The notes under the pieces: generated by a model
Seen by the model: the letters and a program-made list of their open reading frames with translations, nothing else
What the model was told of the DNA's origin: nothing
The model's database searches: none
Assembly (NCBI GenBank): GCA_944381935.1
Contig: CALWMN010000005.1
Span: forward strand, 1-64,000
Length of the DNA: 64,000 bases
Direction: 5' to 3'
Origin: an uncultured Mediterraneibacter sp.
GTDB lineage: Bacteria; Bacillota; Clostridia; Lachnospirales; Lachnospiraceae
Program-made: the position numbers and the translations under genes
Part shown: in pieces, positions 1 through 8,459 of the stretch
Layout: every line of letters starts with the position of its first letter
Position numbering within the stretch: position 1 is the stretch's first letter

Positions 1-575
1 TTTAAAACACTTACATCATAACTCTTTTCAGAAATAATTTCAACTAAATCTTTAAATTTATTGTAATTAAATGTCGTTTGGGAGACAATACAGATTTTTT
101 CATTTTCATCAGGTAAAAAGTTTTCTGCATCCTCAAAATCCTGGATTACACACGCTTTTTCTCCTGCCCATCCCTTTATGCCCTGTACCTCAGGATGCCC
201 GGGATTTCCAATTATTACGACATAATTCCCCTGTTCGCTCTGACTGCGGGCAATATTATGGATTTTTTTGACAAATGGGCAGGTGGCGTCGACGACCCTG
301 ACATTTTTCTCCTTCAAAAGATCATAGATTTTTTTCTCCACACCGTGGGACCGTATAATGACGGTGCCGCCCTCCAGATCTGCCAGCTCATCTTCCGTTT
401 TAAGGACGGTCACGCCTTTGGCTTCCATATCCTTTATCACTTCCTCGTTGTGGATAATCGGACCGTAAGTGTAGATATTTTCTCCTGCATGTTCTGCAAG
501 CTGTTCATAGACAGTATCCACAGCACGCTTTACACCAAAACAGAAACCAGCTGTTTTTGCCTTTGTGACTTTCAT
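1..575 (-). CDS. ispH: 4-hydroxy-3-methylbut-2-enyl diphosphate reductase (IspH), 3' end off the window
   Basis: Last enzyme of the non-mevalonate (MEP) isoprenoid pathway, an iron-sulfur protein that makes IPP and DMAPP. The frame is open from the ATG at 575 to the left edge, giving about 191 residues. It starts MKVTKAKTAGFCFGVKRAVD, where the Cys of GFCFGV is the first cluster ligand. A second ligand region reads DATCPFVKKIH, and GNPGHPEVQGIKGW is the usual glycine/histidine block. The start follows cmk by 19 bp, the usual clostridial cmk-ispH order. In many Clostridia IspH continues into S1 RNA-binding domains; whether this one does lies outside the window. dxs (56.5-58.4 kb) serves the same pathway. 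Confidence 0.95.
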   Translation of the reverse strand, partial: MKVTKAKTAGFCFGVKRAVDTVYEQLAEHAGENIYTYGPIIHNEEVIKDMEAKGVTVLKTEDELADLEGGTVIIRSHGVEKKIYDLLKEKNVRVVDATCPFVKKIHNIARSQSEQGNYVVIIGNPGHPEVQGIKGWAGEKACVIQDFEDAENFLPDENEKICIVSQTTFNYNKFKDLVEIISEKSYDVSVL

Positions 576-594
576 TCTCTGCTCTCTTCTCCTG

Positions 595-1257
595 TCAAGA
601 TTCTCTGCATAAACTACATATCCTGCCGACAACCTCCGGTATTGTCATGCCGGAGCTGTCCACAAGGACTGCGTCATCTGCCATTTTAAGCGGGGCGATC
701 TTTCTGGTCATATCCCGTTCATCCCGTTCTTTGATATCTCTGGCAATTTCTTCAAGATCGCACTCCTCCCCCTTTTCCCTCAGTTCATTATATCTTCGAT
801 TCGCCCTTGTTTCAACACTTGCCGTCAGGTAAATCTTGACATCTGCATGGGGAAGGATATTGGTTCCGATATCTCTTCCGTCCATGATTACATCCTTCTC
901 TTCTGCGAGCGTGCGCTGGAGATCCAGAAGCTTTTCGCGCACCTGGGGAATGGCAGAGGTTTTGGAAGCCATATTCCCCACTTCCTCTGTCCGGAGCATC
1001 CCCGTTACATTCTCTCCGTTCAGATAGATCTGCTGGATACCGTTCTCATACCCGATTGTCACCTCTGCATCCTGGCATGCTTCTGCGACTGCATCCCGAT
1101 CCTCCGGGTCGATCCCTTTCTTCAGGAAATGGATCGCCAATCCCCGGTACATGGCTCCCGTATCTACATAGATATATCCCTTTTCCTTTGCTACCAGTTT
1201 TGCAATTGTACTTTTTCCGGCTCCTGCCGGACCATCGATTGCAACATTATATCCCAT
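595..1257 (-). CDS. cmk: cytidylate kinase
   Basis: Phosphorylates CMP and dCMP with ATP in the cytoplasm. The protein has 220 residues, normal for the family. The P-loop GPAGAGKST is at about residues 9-17, followed by the DTGAMYR nucleotide-binding motif typical of bacterial Cmk and a GRDIGT block near residue 128. The ATG at 1257 has AGGGAGGAAG a few bases upstream. It sits between the flavoprotein gene (38 bp upstream) and ispH (19 bp downstream), so the three are probably co-transcribed. Confidence 0.96.
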   Translation of the reverse strand: MGYNVAIDGPAGAGKSTIAKLVAKEKGYIYVDTGAMYRGLAIHFLKKGIDPEDRDAVAEACQDAEVTIGYENGIQQIYLNGENVTGMLRTEEVGNMASKTSAIPQVREKLLDLQRTLAEEKDVIMDGRDIGTNILPHADVKIYLTASVETRANRRYNELREKGEECDLEEIARDIKERDERDMTRKIAPLKMADDAVLVDSSGMTIPEVVGRICSLCRES

Positions 1258-1295
1258 TTTTCTTCCTCCCTGTATCTGTTTTCTTTTCCCCTCTT

Positions 1296-2537
1296 TTACT
1301 GCAGGTTTCCCGCCGCACTGCTTCCTGCCAGATGGCCCGTAGACCAGGCGATCTGCAGGTTATATCCTCCGGTCAGGGCATCAAGGTCAAGCACCTCGCC
1401 GGCAAAATACAGTCCTTTTACCAGCCGGGATTCCATGCTTCCCGGATCAATCTCCCTGACGGACACGCCGCCCTTTGTAATAATTGCCTCCCCGTATCCC
1501 CTCAGTCCGGTGAGTGTCATGGAAAAATCCTTAATGAGGCGCACAAAGCGCATGCGCTCCTCCTTTGTAATATCACTGACCCTCTTTTCCGGGTGGATGC
1601 CGGTCAACTCCACCATTACCGGCTTCAGCTTTGAAGGGAACAGGCTGCCAACCGAGTTTTTAAACTGTCTGTTCTGATTTGCCTGGAACTCCCGGATCAC
1701 CCTCTTGTCCAGCTGGTCTTCTGAAAGCGCAGGCTTCAGATCGATGTGGAGCACCAGTTCCTTTTCTTTCAGACGATTTCCGACAATGCTGCTGGCGCTG
1801 AGGATAACCGGACCTGTTACGCCATAGTGTGTGAAAAGCATCTCCCCAAATTCTTCATACAGCTTTTTCTTTCCGTCCGTTATCCTGATCCCGATATTCT
1901 TAAGCGACAGGCCCATCAGTCTTTCTGCATACCATTCTTTCACTTCCATTGGAACAAGTGACGGGGAAAGCTCTGTCACTTTATGCCCGCATTTTGATGC
2001 AAAGCGGTACCCGTCTCCTGTCGAGCCGGTCGACGGGTAGGAGATGCCTCCGGTGGCGACGATTACGGCGTCCGCGTACATCTTTTCACCGGAAGAAGTA
2101 AGGATTCCCTTCACTTCGCCATGCCCTACAATCAATTCCCTGACTTCCGTATGCAGGCTTATACTGACTCCAAGTCTTATCATTTCCCTTTTCAGGGCGG
2201 CAATCACATCGGAAGAATGGTCTGACTGGGGAAAGACTCTCCCTCCCCGCTCCACTTTCGTCCTGACCCCCGCCTTTTCAAAAAAGTCAACCGTCTGGTC
2301 ATTGGTAAAGCTGTAGAAGCTGCTGTACAAGAACTTGGGATTGCGGGTCACAGCGGGAAAAAACGACTCAATTTCCGCATTGTTTGTCAGGTTGCATCTG
2401 CCCTTTCCGGTGATAAAAAGTTTTTTCCCCAGCTTCTCATTTTTTTCCAGAAGAAGGACCCTGCCATTTGATTCAGCGGCGGAAATGGCAGCCATCATGC
2501 CGGCAGCACCGCCCCCGACCACGATCACCCTAGTCAT
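1296..2537 (-). CDS. BaiN/RdsA (HI0933/YhiN) family NAD(P)/FAD-dependent oxidoreductase
   Basis: Flavoprotein of 413 residues, the usual length of the HI0933-like family. The N-terminal FAD-binding motif is VVGGGAAGMMAA with the acidic strand end LLLEKNEKLGKK, and the family hallmark GKGRCNLTNN follows. The C-terminal FAD motif reads LYFAGEVLDLDALTGGYNLQ. One family member, BaiN, was assigned to bile-acid dehydroxylation, but most members sit in housekeeping loci like this one and their substrate is not known, so I do not assign a bile-acid role. It overlaps the RpiR regulator by 8 bp and precedes cmk, which points to translational coupling in the same operon. Confidence 0.88.
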   Translation of the reverse strand: MTRVIVVGGGAAGMMAAISAAESNGRVLLLEKNEKLGKKLFITGKGRCNLTNNAEIESFFPAVTRNPKFLYSSFYSFTNDQTVDFFEKAGVRTKVERGGRVFPQSDHSSDVIAALKREMIRLGVSISLHTEVRELIVGHGEVKGILTSSGEKMYADAVIVATGGISYPSTGSTGDGYRFASKCGHKVTELSPSLVPMEVKEWYAERLMGLSLKNIGIRITDGKKKLYEEFGEMLFTHYGVTGPVILSASSIVGNRLKEKELVLHIDLKPALSEDQLDKRVIREFQANQNRQFKNSVGSLFPSKLKPVMVELTGIHPEKRVSDITKEERMRFVRLIKDFSMTLTGLRGYGEAIITKGGVSVREIDPGSMESRLVKGLYFAGEVLDLDALTGGYNLQIAWSTGHLAGSSAAGNLQ

Positions 2538-3480
2538 TTTCCGCTCCGCCTTTCCCGCTTCCCCTCTCCGTTTCTACGGATACTCTTCCGCTCACAGGAT
2601 TCAGTTCATCCCCGCTGTACACCTGGTATTCCCCCCAGATTTCTTCCAGCATTTCCAGCGTGCTTACCACCTCTGTCTGCTTTTTCATACAGAGTGCCAC
2701 GATCAGCGCATTGATCACGCTTAAGGGAGCGACTAGGGAGTCCACGATTGAAGCCATGTCGCTTCGGGCGATCAGGTTGCAGGAAGAGTAAAGGTTCATA
2801 GGAGAGTGTACGCTGTCTGTCAGAGTAATGACCTTTGCCTTCCTGTTGCTTGCAAATTCAAGCGCCTTTAAAGTCCGCATGGAATAGCGGGGAAAGCTGA
2901 TCCCGACAATAACATCCTTTTCCCCGATGCGGATGAGCTGTTCAAAAATCTCGCTGGAGCTGTTTGTTGTCACCGCCGTCACCTCGTCGCAGACAAGATT
3001 CAGATAGAAACTCAGGAAAGATGCAAGGGGAGCACAGCTGCGGATCCCGATCACATAAATCCTCTTCGCTTCAAGTATAGTGTCAATGGCAAGATGAAAG
3101 GCTTTGTGGTCGATCGTGGAGAGAGTCAGTTTGATCTTCTCGATATCTGAATGAAGTACGGTTTCCAGGATTTCACTCTGGCTGATCCGCCCATACGTCA
3201 CTTCCATTCTCTGTATGGAATTGAGCTTATTCCTCACAAGTTCTTCCAGCGCCTTCTGAAAGCCGGGATATCCTTTGTATCCAAGCTGCGTTGCAAAACG
3301 GACCACTGTGGACTCGCTGACGCCGACTGTCTCTCCCAGACGGGCTGCTGTCAGGAAAACCGCCTTATCATAGTTTTCGCAGACATAATCCGCAAGTCTT
3401 TTCTGTCCTTTGCTTAATTTGGAGTATTTTGATTCGATCCTGAGGATCAGTTCATTTGTAGTGTTTTCTGTCAGTTCCAT
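2530..3480 (-). CDS. MurR/RpiR family transcriptional regulator
   Basis: 316-residue regulator with an N-terminal RpiR-type helix-turn-helix at about residues 15-90 (LGETVGVSESTVVRFATQLGYKG) and a C-terminal SIS sugar-phosphate-binding domain at about 130-265 (YVIGIRSCAPLASF, VIVGISFPRYSMRT). RpiR proteins usually sense phosphosugars and control sugar catabolism. Here the neighbours are an aminopeptidase P (28 bp upstream) and a flavoprotein (8-bp overlap), so the target cannot be read from context. The extra tail after the SIS domain, about 35 residues rich in E, S and G, is not characteristic of the family. Confidence 0.9.
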   Translation of the reverse strand: MELTENTTNELILRIESKYSKLSKGQKRLADYVCENYDKAVFLTAARLGETVGVSESTVVRFATQLGYKGYPGFQKALEELVRNKLNSIQRMEVTYGRISQSEILETVLHSDIEKIKLTLSTIDHKAFHLAIDTILEAKRIYVIGIRSCAPLASFLSFYLNLVCDEVTAVTTNSSSEIFEQLIRIGEKDVIVGISFPRYSMRTLKALEFASNRKAKVITLTDSVHSPMNLYSSCNLIARSDMASIVDSLVAPLSVINALIVALCMKKQTEVVSTLEMLEEIWGEYQVYSGDELNPVSGRVSVETERGSGKGGAEND

Positions 3481-3508
3481 TTCTTATGTTTCCTTGTCAT
3501 AATCTCTT

Positions 3509-5296
3509 TCAAACCGACCGGGTATATCGCCTCAGCCAGGTGCGTTCCTCTTCGTTCAGATGAGGCGCAATCCGTGCATATACCTTTCGGTGGTAATCGT
3601 TAAGCATTTCGCGTTCCTCCTCTGTCATCCTCTCCGGGATCAGGGCGTCGAGATCGATCGGCACATACGTAAGGATCTCAAATTTCATAAACTGCCCATA
3701 TTCGTTTTTCCCCGCCTCCTGGACAAGGAGAAGGTTTTCCAGGCGGATACCGTGAAAGCCTTCAATATAGATCCCCGGCTCATCTGAAAGCACCATATTT
3801 TTTTCAAGCGGAGGCGCCGGAGTTTGTCCTTCCTTCCAACGGAAATTGACGGGAGCCTCATGGATGTTCATCAGGTATCCCACGCCGTGCCCTGTGCCAT
3901 GATTGAAATTCATCCCCTCTTTCCAGAAAACCTCCCGGGCGATACAGTCAAGGTTCGCCCCGGAGCATCCATGCAGGAAAGTGGTGTATGCAAGCCTCAG
4001 CATTGCACGGGCCACCAGGGTGAAATGCTCTTTTTCTTCTCTGCCCACCTCTCCCAAGGCAACGGTCCGGGTGACGTCTGTAGAGCCTTCCCAGTAATGC
4101 CCGCCTGTATCTGAGAGGAAGAGACCTCCCTTTTCCAGCTCCGTATTTGTATCTTCTGTCGCACTGTAATGTATCACGGCCCCGTGATCCCCAAACGCAC
4201 ATATGGGAGCGAAGCTCGCCCCCAGATAGCCTTCCTGTTCGGAGCGGAACCCTTCCAGTTTATCAGAAACAGACAATTCTGTCATGGGCATCTTTCCGAT
4301 ATTTGTTTTCAGCCAGTACATAAACCGCGTATGCGCGATCCCATCCTTTAAGTGCGCCCTCCTGAAATTTTCTGCTTCTGTATCATTCTTTACGCTCTTC
4401 ATCAGAACAGTCGGATTTTCTGCACGGATGACTGTGACCCCTTCCGGGATACTGTGGAAGAGCGCATAGTTTGTACGGGAGGGATCCAGCAGAACGCTTT
4501 TTTCTTCCGGGATCTTTCCAGCCTCCACATAAATCTCCTCATAGGGGCATATGACAATCCCCTGATGTTCCAGATCCTTTTCAAGATCCCCGGAAATCTT
4601 CCCGGGATCAATAAAGAGCCTTGCCCCCTGTCTGTCGATTATCATATAGGACAAAAACAGCGGGCAAAAGTCAATGTCGCTCCCTCTCAGGTTCAAAAGC
4701 CAGGCAATGTCATCCAGGCTTGAGAGGACATGCAAGTCCACATCCCTGGCGGACATCTTTCCCCGCAGTCTCGCAAACTTTGAGGAAGAACTCTCTCCCG
4801 AATATTTCATATCCAGCGGGAACAGCTTCCCCTTTGGCAGTGGAGGACGTCCCTTCCATATCCTGCCAACCAGGTCGGCACTGTAACTGACCCTGCCGGA
4901 TCTGCCGTGCGCAATTTTGGCATAGGCCTCTCCGTCGCTGCAGCGGACGGTCCTTCCATCAAATCCCAGAGTCCCCTGAAAAGGCAGCTCCTTTTCCAGG
5001 AACTCCTCAACCGTGTCCGTTCCCGGCTCTCCCGATTTATAAAGTGTGATCCCGCTTCCCTCAAGCTGCTTTTCTGCCTGAAGGAAGTATCTGCCATCCG
5101 TCCACAGCCCCGCCTTATCCTGGGTAAAAACAGCGGTGCCTGCGGAACCGCTGAATCCTGTCATATACTCACGTACTTTAAAAAAATCCCCGACATACTC
5201 GCTGTCATGGTAGTCTGCGGAAGGCACGATATATACATCTATTTTTTCTTTTGCCATCTCCTGCCTCAGAAGCCCGATTCTTTCTGTGATTCCCAT
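3509..5296 (-). CDS. aminopeptidase P family protein (M24B, X-Pro aminopeptidase)
   Basis: Cytoplasmic metallopeptidase that removes N-terminal residues preceding proline. The 595 residues match the long three-domain form, with two creatinase-type N-terminal domains (about 1-310) and the M24 pita-bread domain (about 310-595). Metal ligands are visible: SDTGGHYWEGSTDVTRT (two Asp), GTGHGVGYLMNIHE (His) and DEPGIYIEGFHGIRLEN (Glu). The frame stays open 56 codons further upstream, but the ATG at 5296 is preferred because GGAGGG lies six bases before it and the protein then begins with the family-typical MGITERIGLLRQEM. Likely the first gene of the pepP-rpiR-flavoprotein-cmk-ispH run. Confidence 0.92.
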   Translation of the reverse strand: MGITERIGLLRQEMAKEKIDVYIVPSADYHDSEYVGDFFKVREYMTGFSGSAGTAVFTQDKAGLWTDGRYFLQAEKQLEGSGITLYKSGEPGTDTVEEFLEKELPFQGTLGFDGRTVRCSDGEAYAKIAHGRSGRVSYSADLVGRIWKGRPPLPKGKLFPLDMKYSGESSSSKFARLRGKMSARDVDLHVLSSLDDIAWLLNLRGSDIDFCPLFLSYMIIDRQGARLFIDPGKISGDLEKDLEHQGIVICPYEEIYVEAGKIPEEKSVLLDPSRTNYALFHSIPEGVTVIRAENPTVLMKSVKNDTEAENFRRAHLKDGIAHTRFMYWLKTNIGKMPMTELSVSDKLEGFRSEQEGYLGASFAPICAFGDHGAVIHYSATEDTNTELEKGGLFLSDTGGHYWEGSTDVTRTVALGEVGREEKEHFTLVARAMLRLAYTTFLHGCSGANLDCIAREVFWKEGMNFNHGTGHGVGYLMNIHEAPVNFRWKEGQTPAPPLEKNMVLSDEPGIYIEGFHGIRLENLLLVQEAGKNEYGQFMKFEILTYVPIDLDALIPERMTEEEREMLNDYHRKVYARIAPHLNEEERTWLRRYTRSV

Positions 5297-5330
5297 TGTT
5301 ATCCCTCCTGCGGGTTTATTCACAATACCT

Positions 5331-5359
5331 ATCATACCACTAAAAGATTCCCAGCACAA
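5331..5359 (-). promoter_or_regulatory. candidate sigma-A promoter of the aminopeptidase P operon
   Basis: On the minus strand TTGTGC (5354-5359) and TATGAT (5331-5336) are 17 bp apart, 35 bp before the start codon. Both hexamers depart from consensus, so this is a suggestion only. Confidence 0.4.
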
Positions 5360-5423
5360 ACATATTTCATGCAGAATCCTGTGGAAAGCCCTGACTTGCC
5401 TGGCCATTGGCCACTGCAACGCG

Positions 5424-5455
5424 AAACAGAGCCGGCGTTGACGCCAGCTCTGTTT
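5424..5455 (-). terminator. hairpin after the decarboxylase operon
   Basis: Inverted repeat AAACAGAGC...GCTCTGTTT with an inner GGCGT/ACGCC stem, starting 10 bp after the stop of the carboxyltransferase alpha gene. The minus-strand U-run is short (GUUU); on the plus strand it is TTTTCC. Its position between two operons supports a terminator or 3'-end stabiliser. Confidence 0.6.
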
Positions 5456-5464
5456 TCCTGTCAC

Positions 5465-6880
5465 TTATACGGGATATGCACCGTTTTCTGTATCTGCCAC
5501 CGAAGCGTCAACTTTTGTCTGCTGCGCTTCCCTGTATTTGAAAAATTCAACTGCTACCTGTGGGAAGAGTGCATACGTAAGGACGTCCTCATCCTGCTGA
5601 ATCCACCGTTCACACTCTTTGCGGAGCGTATCAAGCTCATTTGGGATCAGGTCTGCCGGCCGGCAGGTGATGATCTCCGCGTCTTCCCCGAGCACTTTCT
5701 TCTGCACTTCAGGATTCACCGGCTTAACCGTCGCCCCGTATTTCCCGGCAAGGATATCCTTTGTCTCCTTTGTTGCCATCTTATACCGCTCTCCCATCAG
5801 CACGTTGAATACAGCCTGGGTACCCACGATCTGTGAGGATGGTGTAACGAGCGGCGGCTCGCCGAGATCCTTCCGAACCCGCGGGACCTCCTCCAGCACA
5901 TCGTAGAACCTGTCCTCTGCTCCCTGCTCTTTGAGCTGTGAGGTGAGGTTGGAAAGCATGCCGCCCGGCACCTGATAGAGCAACGTCTTGATATTGACGC
6001 CAAGGTTCGTCGGGTTCAAAAGGCCTGTCTTCAATGCGTCGTCCCGGATCGGGCGGAAATAATCCGCAATCTCAGCCAGGAGCTGCTGATCCAGTCCGGT
6101 GTCATAAGGGGTTCCCCGGAATGTCTCAACCATAACTTCCGTCGCCGGCTGAGATGTGCCAAGGGCAAACGGGGATATCGCTGTATCGATAATATCCGCC
6201 CCTGCCTCTACCGCTTTCATATAGGTCATGGATCCGACGCCCGACGTGTAATGGGTGTGCATCTCAATCGGGATGCTGACAGCCTCCTTTAAGGCGGTGA
6301 CAAGCTCTGTTGCCTGATACGGGCAGAGAAGCCCTGCCATATCCTTTACGCAGATCGAATTTGCCCCCATATCCTCGATTCTTTTTGCCAGGTCAACCCA
6401 GTATTCCAGGGTATATGCATCCCCAAGTGTGTAGGACATTGCGACCTGGGCATGTGCATGTTCCTTATTTGCCGCCGTAACCGCCGTCTGAAGATTCCTC
6501 ATATCGTTCAGGCAGTCAAAAATACGGATAATATCGATTCCATTCGCCGCTGACTTCTGCACAAAATATTCCACAACATCATCTGCATACGGGCGGTATC
6601 CGAGAATATTCTGACCGCGGAACAGCATCTGAAGTTTTGTGTTTTTGAATCCGTCGCGGAACTTGCGCAGCCTCTCCCACGGATCCTCCTTCAGGAAACG
6701 CAGAGACGCGTCGAATGTGGCGCCGCCCCAGCACTCTACTGCATGATACCCTACCTTGTCCATCTTGTCGACAATAGGAAGCATCTGCTCGGTCGTCATT
6801 CTGGTAGCAATCAGGGACTGATGTGCATCACGCAGAATTGTCTCGGTTATTTTCACTGGTTTCTTTTCCATTTCTGCCAT
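5465..6880 (-). CDS. oadA: oxaloacetate decarboxylase alpha / pyruvate carboxylase subunit B type carboxyltransferase
   Basis: Biotin-dependent carboxyltransferase of 471 residues without its own biotinyl domain, which is supplied by the separate carrier at 8075-8443. It exchanges a carboxyl group between oxaloacetate/pyruvate and carboxybiotin. Visible signatures are ETILRDAHQSL near the start, AVECWGGATFD, FRGQNILGY, the metal site MHTHYTSG, and the VKDMAGLL lysine segment that is carboxylated in this family. A PYC_OADA-like domain fills residues 300-460. Start ATG has GGAGGAC upstream. It is the last gene of a five-gene operon. Whether the cell uses it as oxaloacetate decarboxylase or as part of a transcarboxylase cannot be decided from sequence. 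Confidence 0.93.
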   Translation of the reverse strand: MAEMEKKPVKITETILRDAHQSLIATRMTTEQMLPIVDKMDKVGYHAVECWGGATFDASLRFLKEDPWERLRKFRDGFKNTKLQMLFRGQNILGYRPYADDVVEYFVQKSAANGIDIIRIFDCLNDMRNLQTAVTAANKEHAHAQVAMSYTLGDAYTLEYWVDLAKRIEDMGANSICVKDMAGLLCPYQATELVTALKEAVSIPIEMHTHYTSGVGSMTYMKAVEAGADIIDTAISPFALGTSQPATEVMVETFRGTPYDTGLDQQLLAEIADYFRPIRDDALKTGLLNPTNLGVNIKTLLYQVPGGMLSNLTSQLKEQGAEDRFYDVLEEVPRVRKDLGEPPLVTPSSQIVGTQAVFNVLMGERYKMATKETKDILAGKYGATVKPVNPEVQKKVLGEDAEIITCRPADLIPNELDTLRKECERWIQQDEDVLTYALFPQVAVEFFKYREAQQTKVDASVADTENGAYPV

Positions 6881-6898
6881 TTATTTGTCCTCCATATA

Positions 6899-8050
6899 TT
6901 ACTTAACGCCAAAGATTGCCATGAATGTTCCCGCTACAACCGCCGTACCGATTACTCCGGCTACGTTCGGTCCCATTGCATGCATGAGCAGGAAGTTAGT
7001 CGGATCAGCCTCCGCTCCAACTTTCTGAGATACACGTGCTGCCATCGGAACGGCCGATACACCTGCAGAACCGATCAACGGGTTTACCTTTCCCTTTGAA
7101 ACCCAGCACATCAGCTTGCCGAACAGAACGCCTGCCGCTGTTCCAAAGGCAAACGCAACCAGCCCGAGGATAACGATTTTAATCGTATCCGTATTGAGAA
7201 ATGCCTCCGCGCTTGTCGTCGCCCCTACTGAGGTTCCGAGAAGGATCACGACGATATACATCAGAACATTGGCAGCCGTGTCTGTAAGCTGCCTTACCAC
7301 GCCGGACTCCTTGAACAGATTGCCAAGCATAAGCATGCCGACAAGAGGAGCGGTCGTCGGAAGTATCACACACACAACGATCGTGATAATGATCGGGAAA
7401 AGGATGCGCTCAAGCTTTGAAACCGGACGAAGCTGTTCCATTTTGATCTGGCGTTCTTCCTTCGTCGTTAAAAGCTTCATGATCGGCGGCTGGATAATCG
7501 GGACAAGGGACATATAGGAATATGCCGCCACGGCAATCGGACCTAAAATCGCAGTCTGCTCCAGCTTTCCGGCAAGAAAAATGGAGGTCGGGCCGTCCGC
7601 CCCGCCGATAATCGAGATCGCCGCCGCCGCTTTGTCTGAAAACCCCATCGCCATCGCACCCAGATACGCGGCAAAGATGCCAAACTGAGCCGCTGCTCCC
7701 AGAAGGAAGCTCTTGGGATTGGCAATGAGCGGGCCAAAGTCTGTCATCGCTCCGACTCCAAGGAAAATCAGAGACGGCAGAATGGACCATTCATCAAGTA
7801 AATAAAAATAATACAGAAGGCCGCCCGTGCCGTTAGACGCATCTTCCGGACTGATCATAATATCGGGATAGATATTCACGAGCAGCATACCAAAGGCAAT
7901 CGGAACAAGCAGCAGGGGTTCAAACCCGTGCTTGATTGCCAGATAGAGGAACAGGCAGGCAACACCGATCATGATCAGGTTCCCGACCGTAAGGTTCATG
8001 AAAGCGGTCTGCTCCACGAGGTTCCCCAGAGTAGTTGAAATATATTCCAT
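6899..8050 (-). CDS. oadB: sodium-pumping decarboxylase beta subunit
   Basis: Integral membrane subunit of 383 residues that decarboxylates carboxybiotin and exports Na+. Nine or more hydrophobic segments are visible. The conserved ion-channel segment GGADGPTSIFLAGKL (about residues 148-162) contains the functionally important Asp of this family, and the loop GPLIANPKSFLLGAAAQFG is another family block. The C-terminal GSAGVSAVPMAARVSQKVG is highly characteristic. AGGAGG lies just upstream of the ATG. It is in the same operon as the carrier and both carboxyltransferases. Confidence 0.96.
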   Translation of the reverse strand: MEYISTTLGNLVEQTAFMNLTVGNLIMIGVACLFLYLAIKHGFEPLLLVPIAFGMLLVNIYPDIMISPEDASNGTGGLLYYFYLLDEWSILPSLIFLGVGAMTDFGPLIANPKSFLLGAAAQFGIFAAYLGAMAMGFSDKAAAAISIIGGADGPTSIFLAGKLEQTAILGPIAVAAYSYMSLVPIIQPPIMKLLTTKEERQIKMEQLRPVSKLERILFPIIITIVVCVILPTTAPLVGMLMLGNLFKESGVVRQLTDTAANVLMYIVVILLGTSVGATTSAEAFLNTDTIKIVILGLVAFAFGTAAGVLFGKLMCWVSKGKVNPLIGSAGVSAVPMAARVSQKVGAEADPTNFLLMHAMGPNVAGVIGTAVVAGTFMAIFGVK

Positions 8051-8074
8051 TTGTCAAACCTCCTGGTCCTGTTA

Positions 8075-8443
8075 CTAATTTAATGTAGCCAATACTGCTC
8101 CCGCCTCAACAGCGTCTCCAACCTGCACATCGATGCTGGCAATGGTTCCCGCTTCCGGGGCAACAACCGGGATCTCCATCTTCATCGCCTCAATGACAAC
8201 AACTGTGTCACCCGGCTGTACGCTCTGCCCGACGCTGGTCGGAATCTGGAATACCTTTCCCGCTGCTCCGGCTTTCACCTGTATCTTCCCTGCACCAGCA
8301 GCTTTCGGGGCTGCCGGCGCCGCTGCCGGCTTCGGGGCAGCTATCGGAGCAGGGGCCGCAGGGGCAGGAGCAGGAGCCGCTCCCTTCTCTTCTACCGTTA
8401 CATCGTATACATTTCCGTTTACTGTGATCGTATAATTTTTCAT
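8075..8443 (-). CDS. biotin carboxyl carrier protein of the decarboxylase complex
   Basis: 122-residue carrier. An N-terminal beta-hairpin (MKNYTITVNGNVYDVTVEE) is followed by a flexible linker rich in Ala and Pro (about residues 22-52) and a biotinyl domain with the EAMKMEIPV motif, in which Lys88 is biotinylated. It shuttles CO2 between the carboxyltransferases and the membrane beta subunit. The linker lets the domain swing between active sites. AGGAGG precedes the start; spacing to the genes on both sides is under 25 bp. Confidence 0.96.
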   Translation of the reverse strand: MKNYTITVNGNVYDVTVEEKGAAPAPAPAAPAPIAAPKPAAAPAAPKAAGAGKIQVKAGAAGKVFQIPTSVGQSVQPGDTVVVIEAMKMEIPVVAPEAGTIASIDVQVGDAVEAGAVLATLN

Positions 8444-8459
8444 TCTATAATCCTCCTGG

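Noticed and set aside
847..1677. Long plus-strand open frame opposite cmk and the flavoprotein gene
   Set aside because: Antisense shadow: no ribosome site, no recognisable product, and both minus-strand genes are unmistakable.
1296..2537. Bile-acid 7-dehydroxylation (bai) function for the BaiN-like protein
   Set aside because: No other bai genes in the window and the family is broad; only the family name is supported.
5297..5464. 56-codon N-terminal extension of the aminopeptidase P frame
   Set aside because: It would run through the decarboxylase terminator and lacks family similarity; the ATG at 5296 has an ideal ribosome site.
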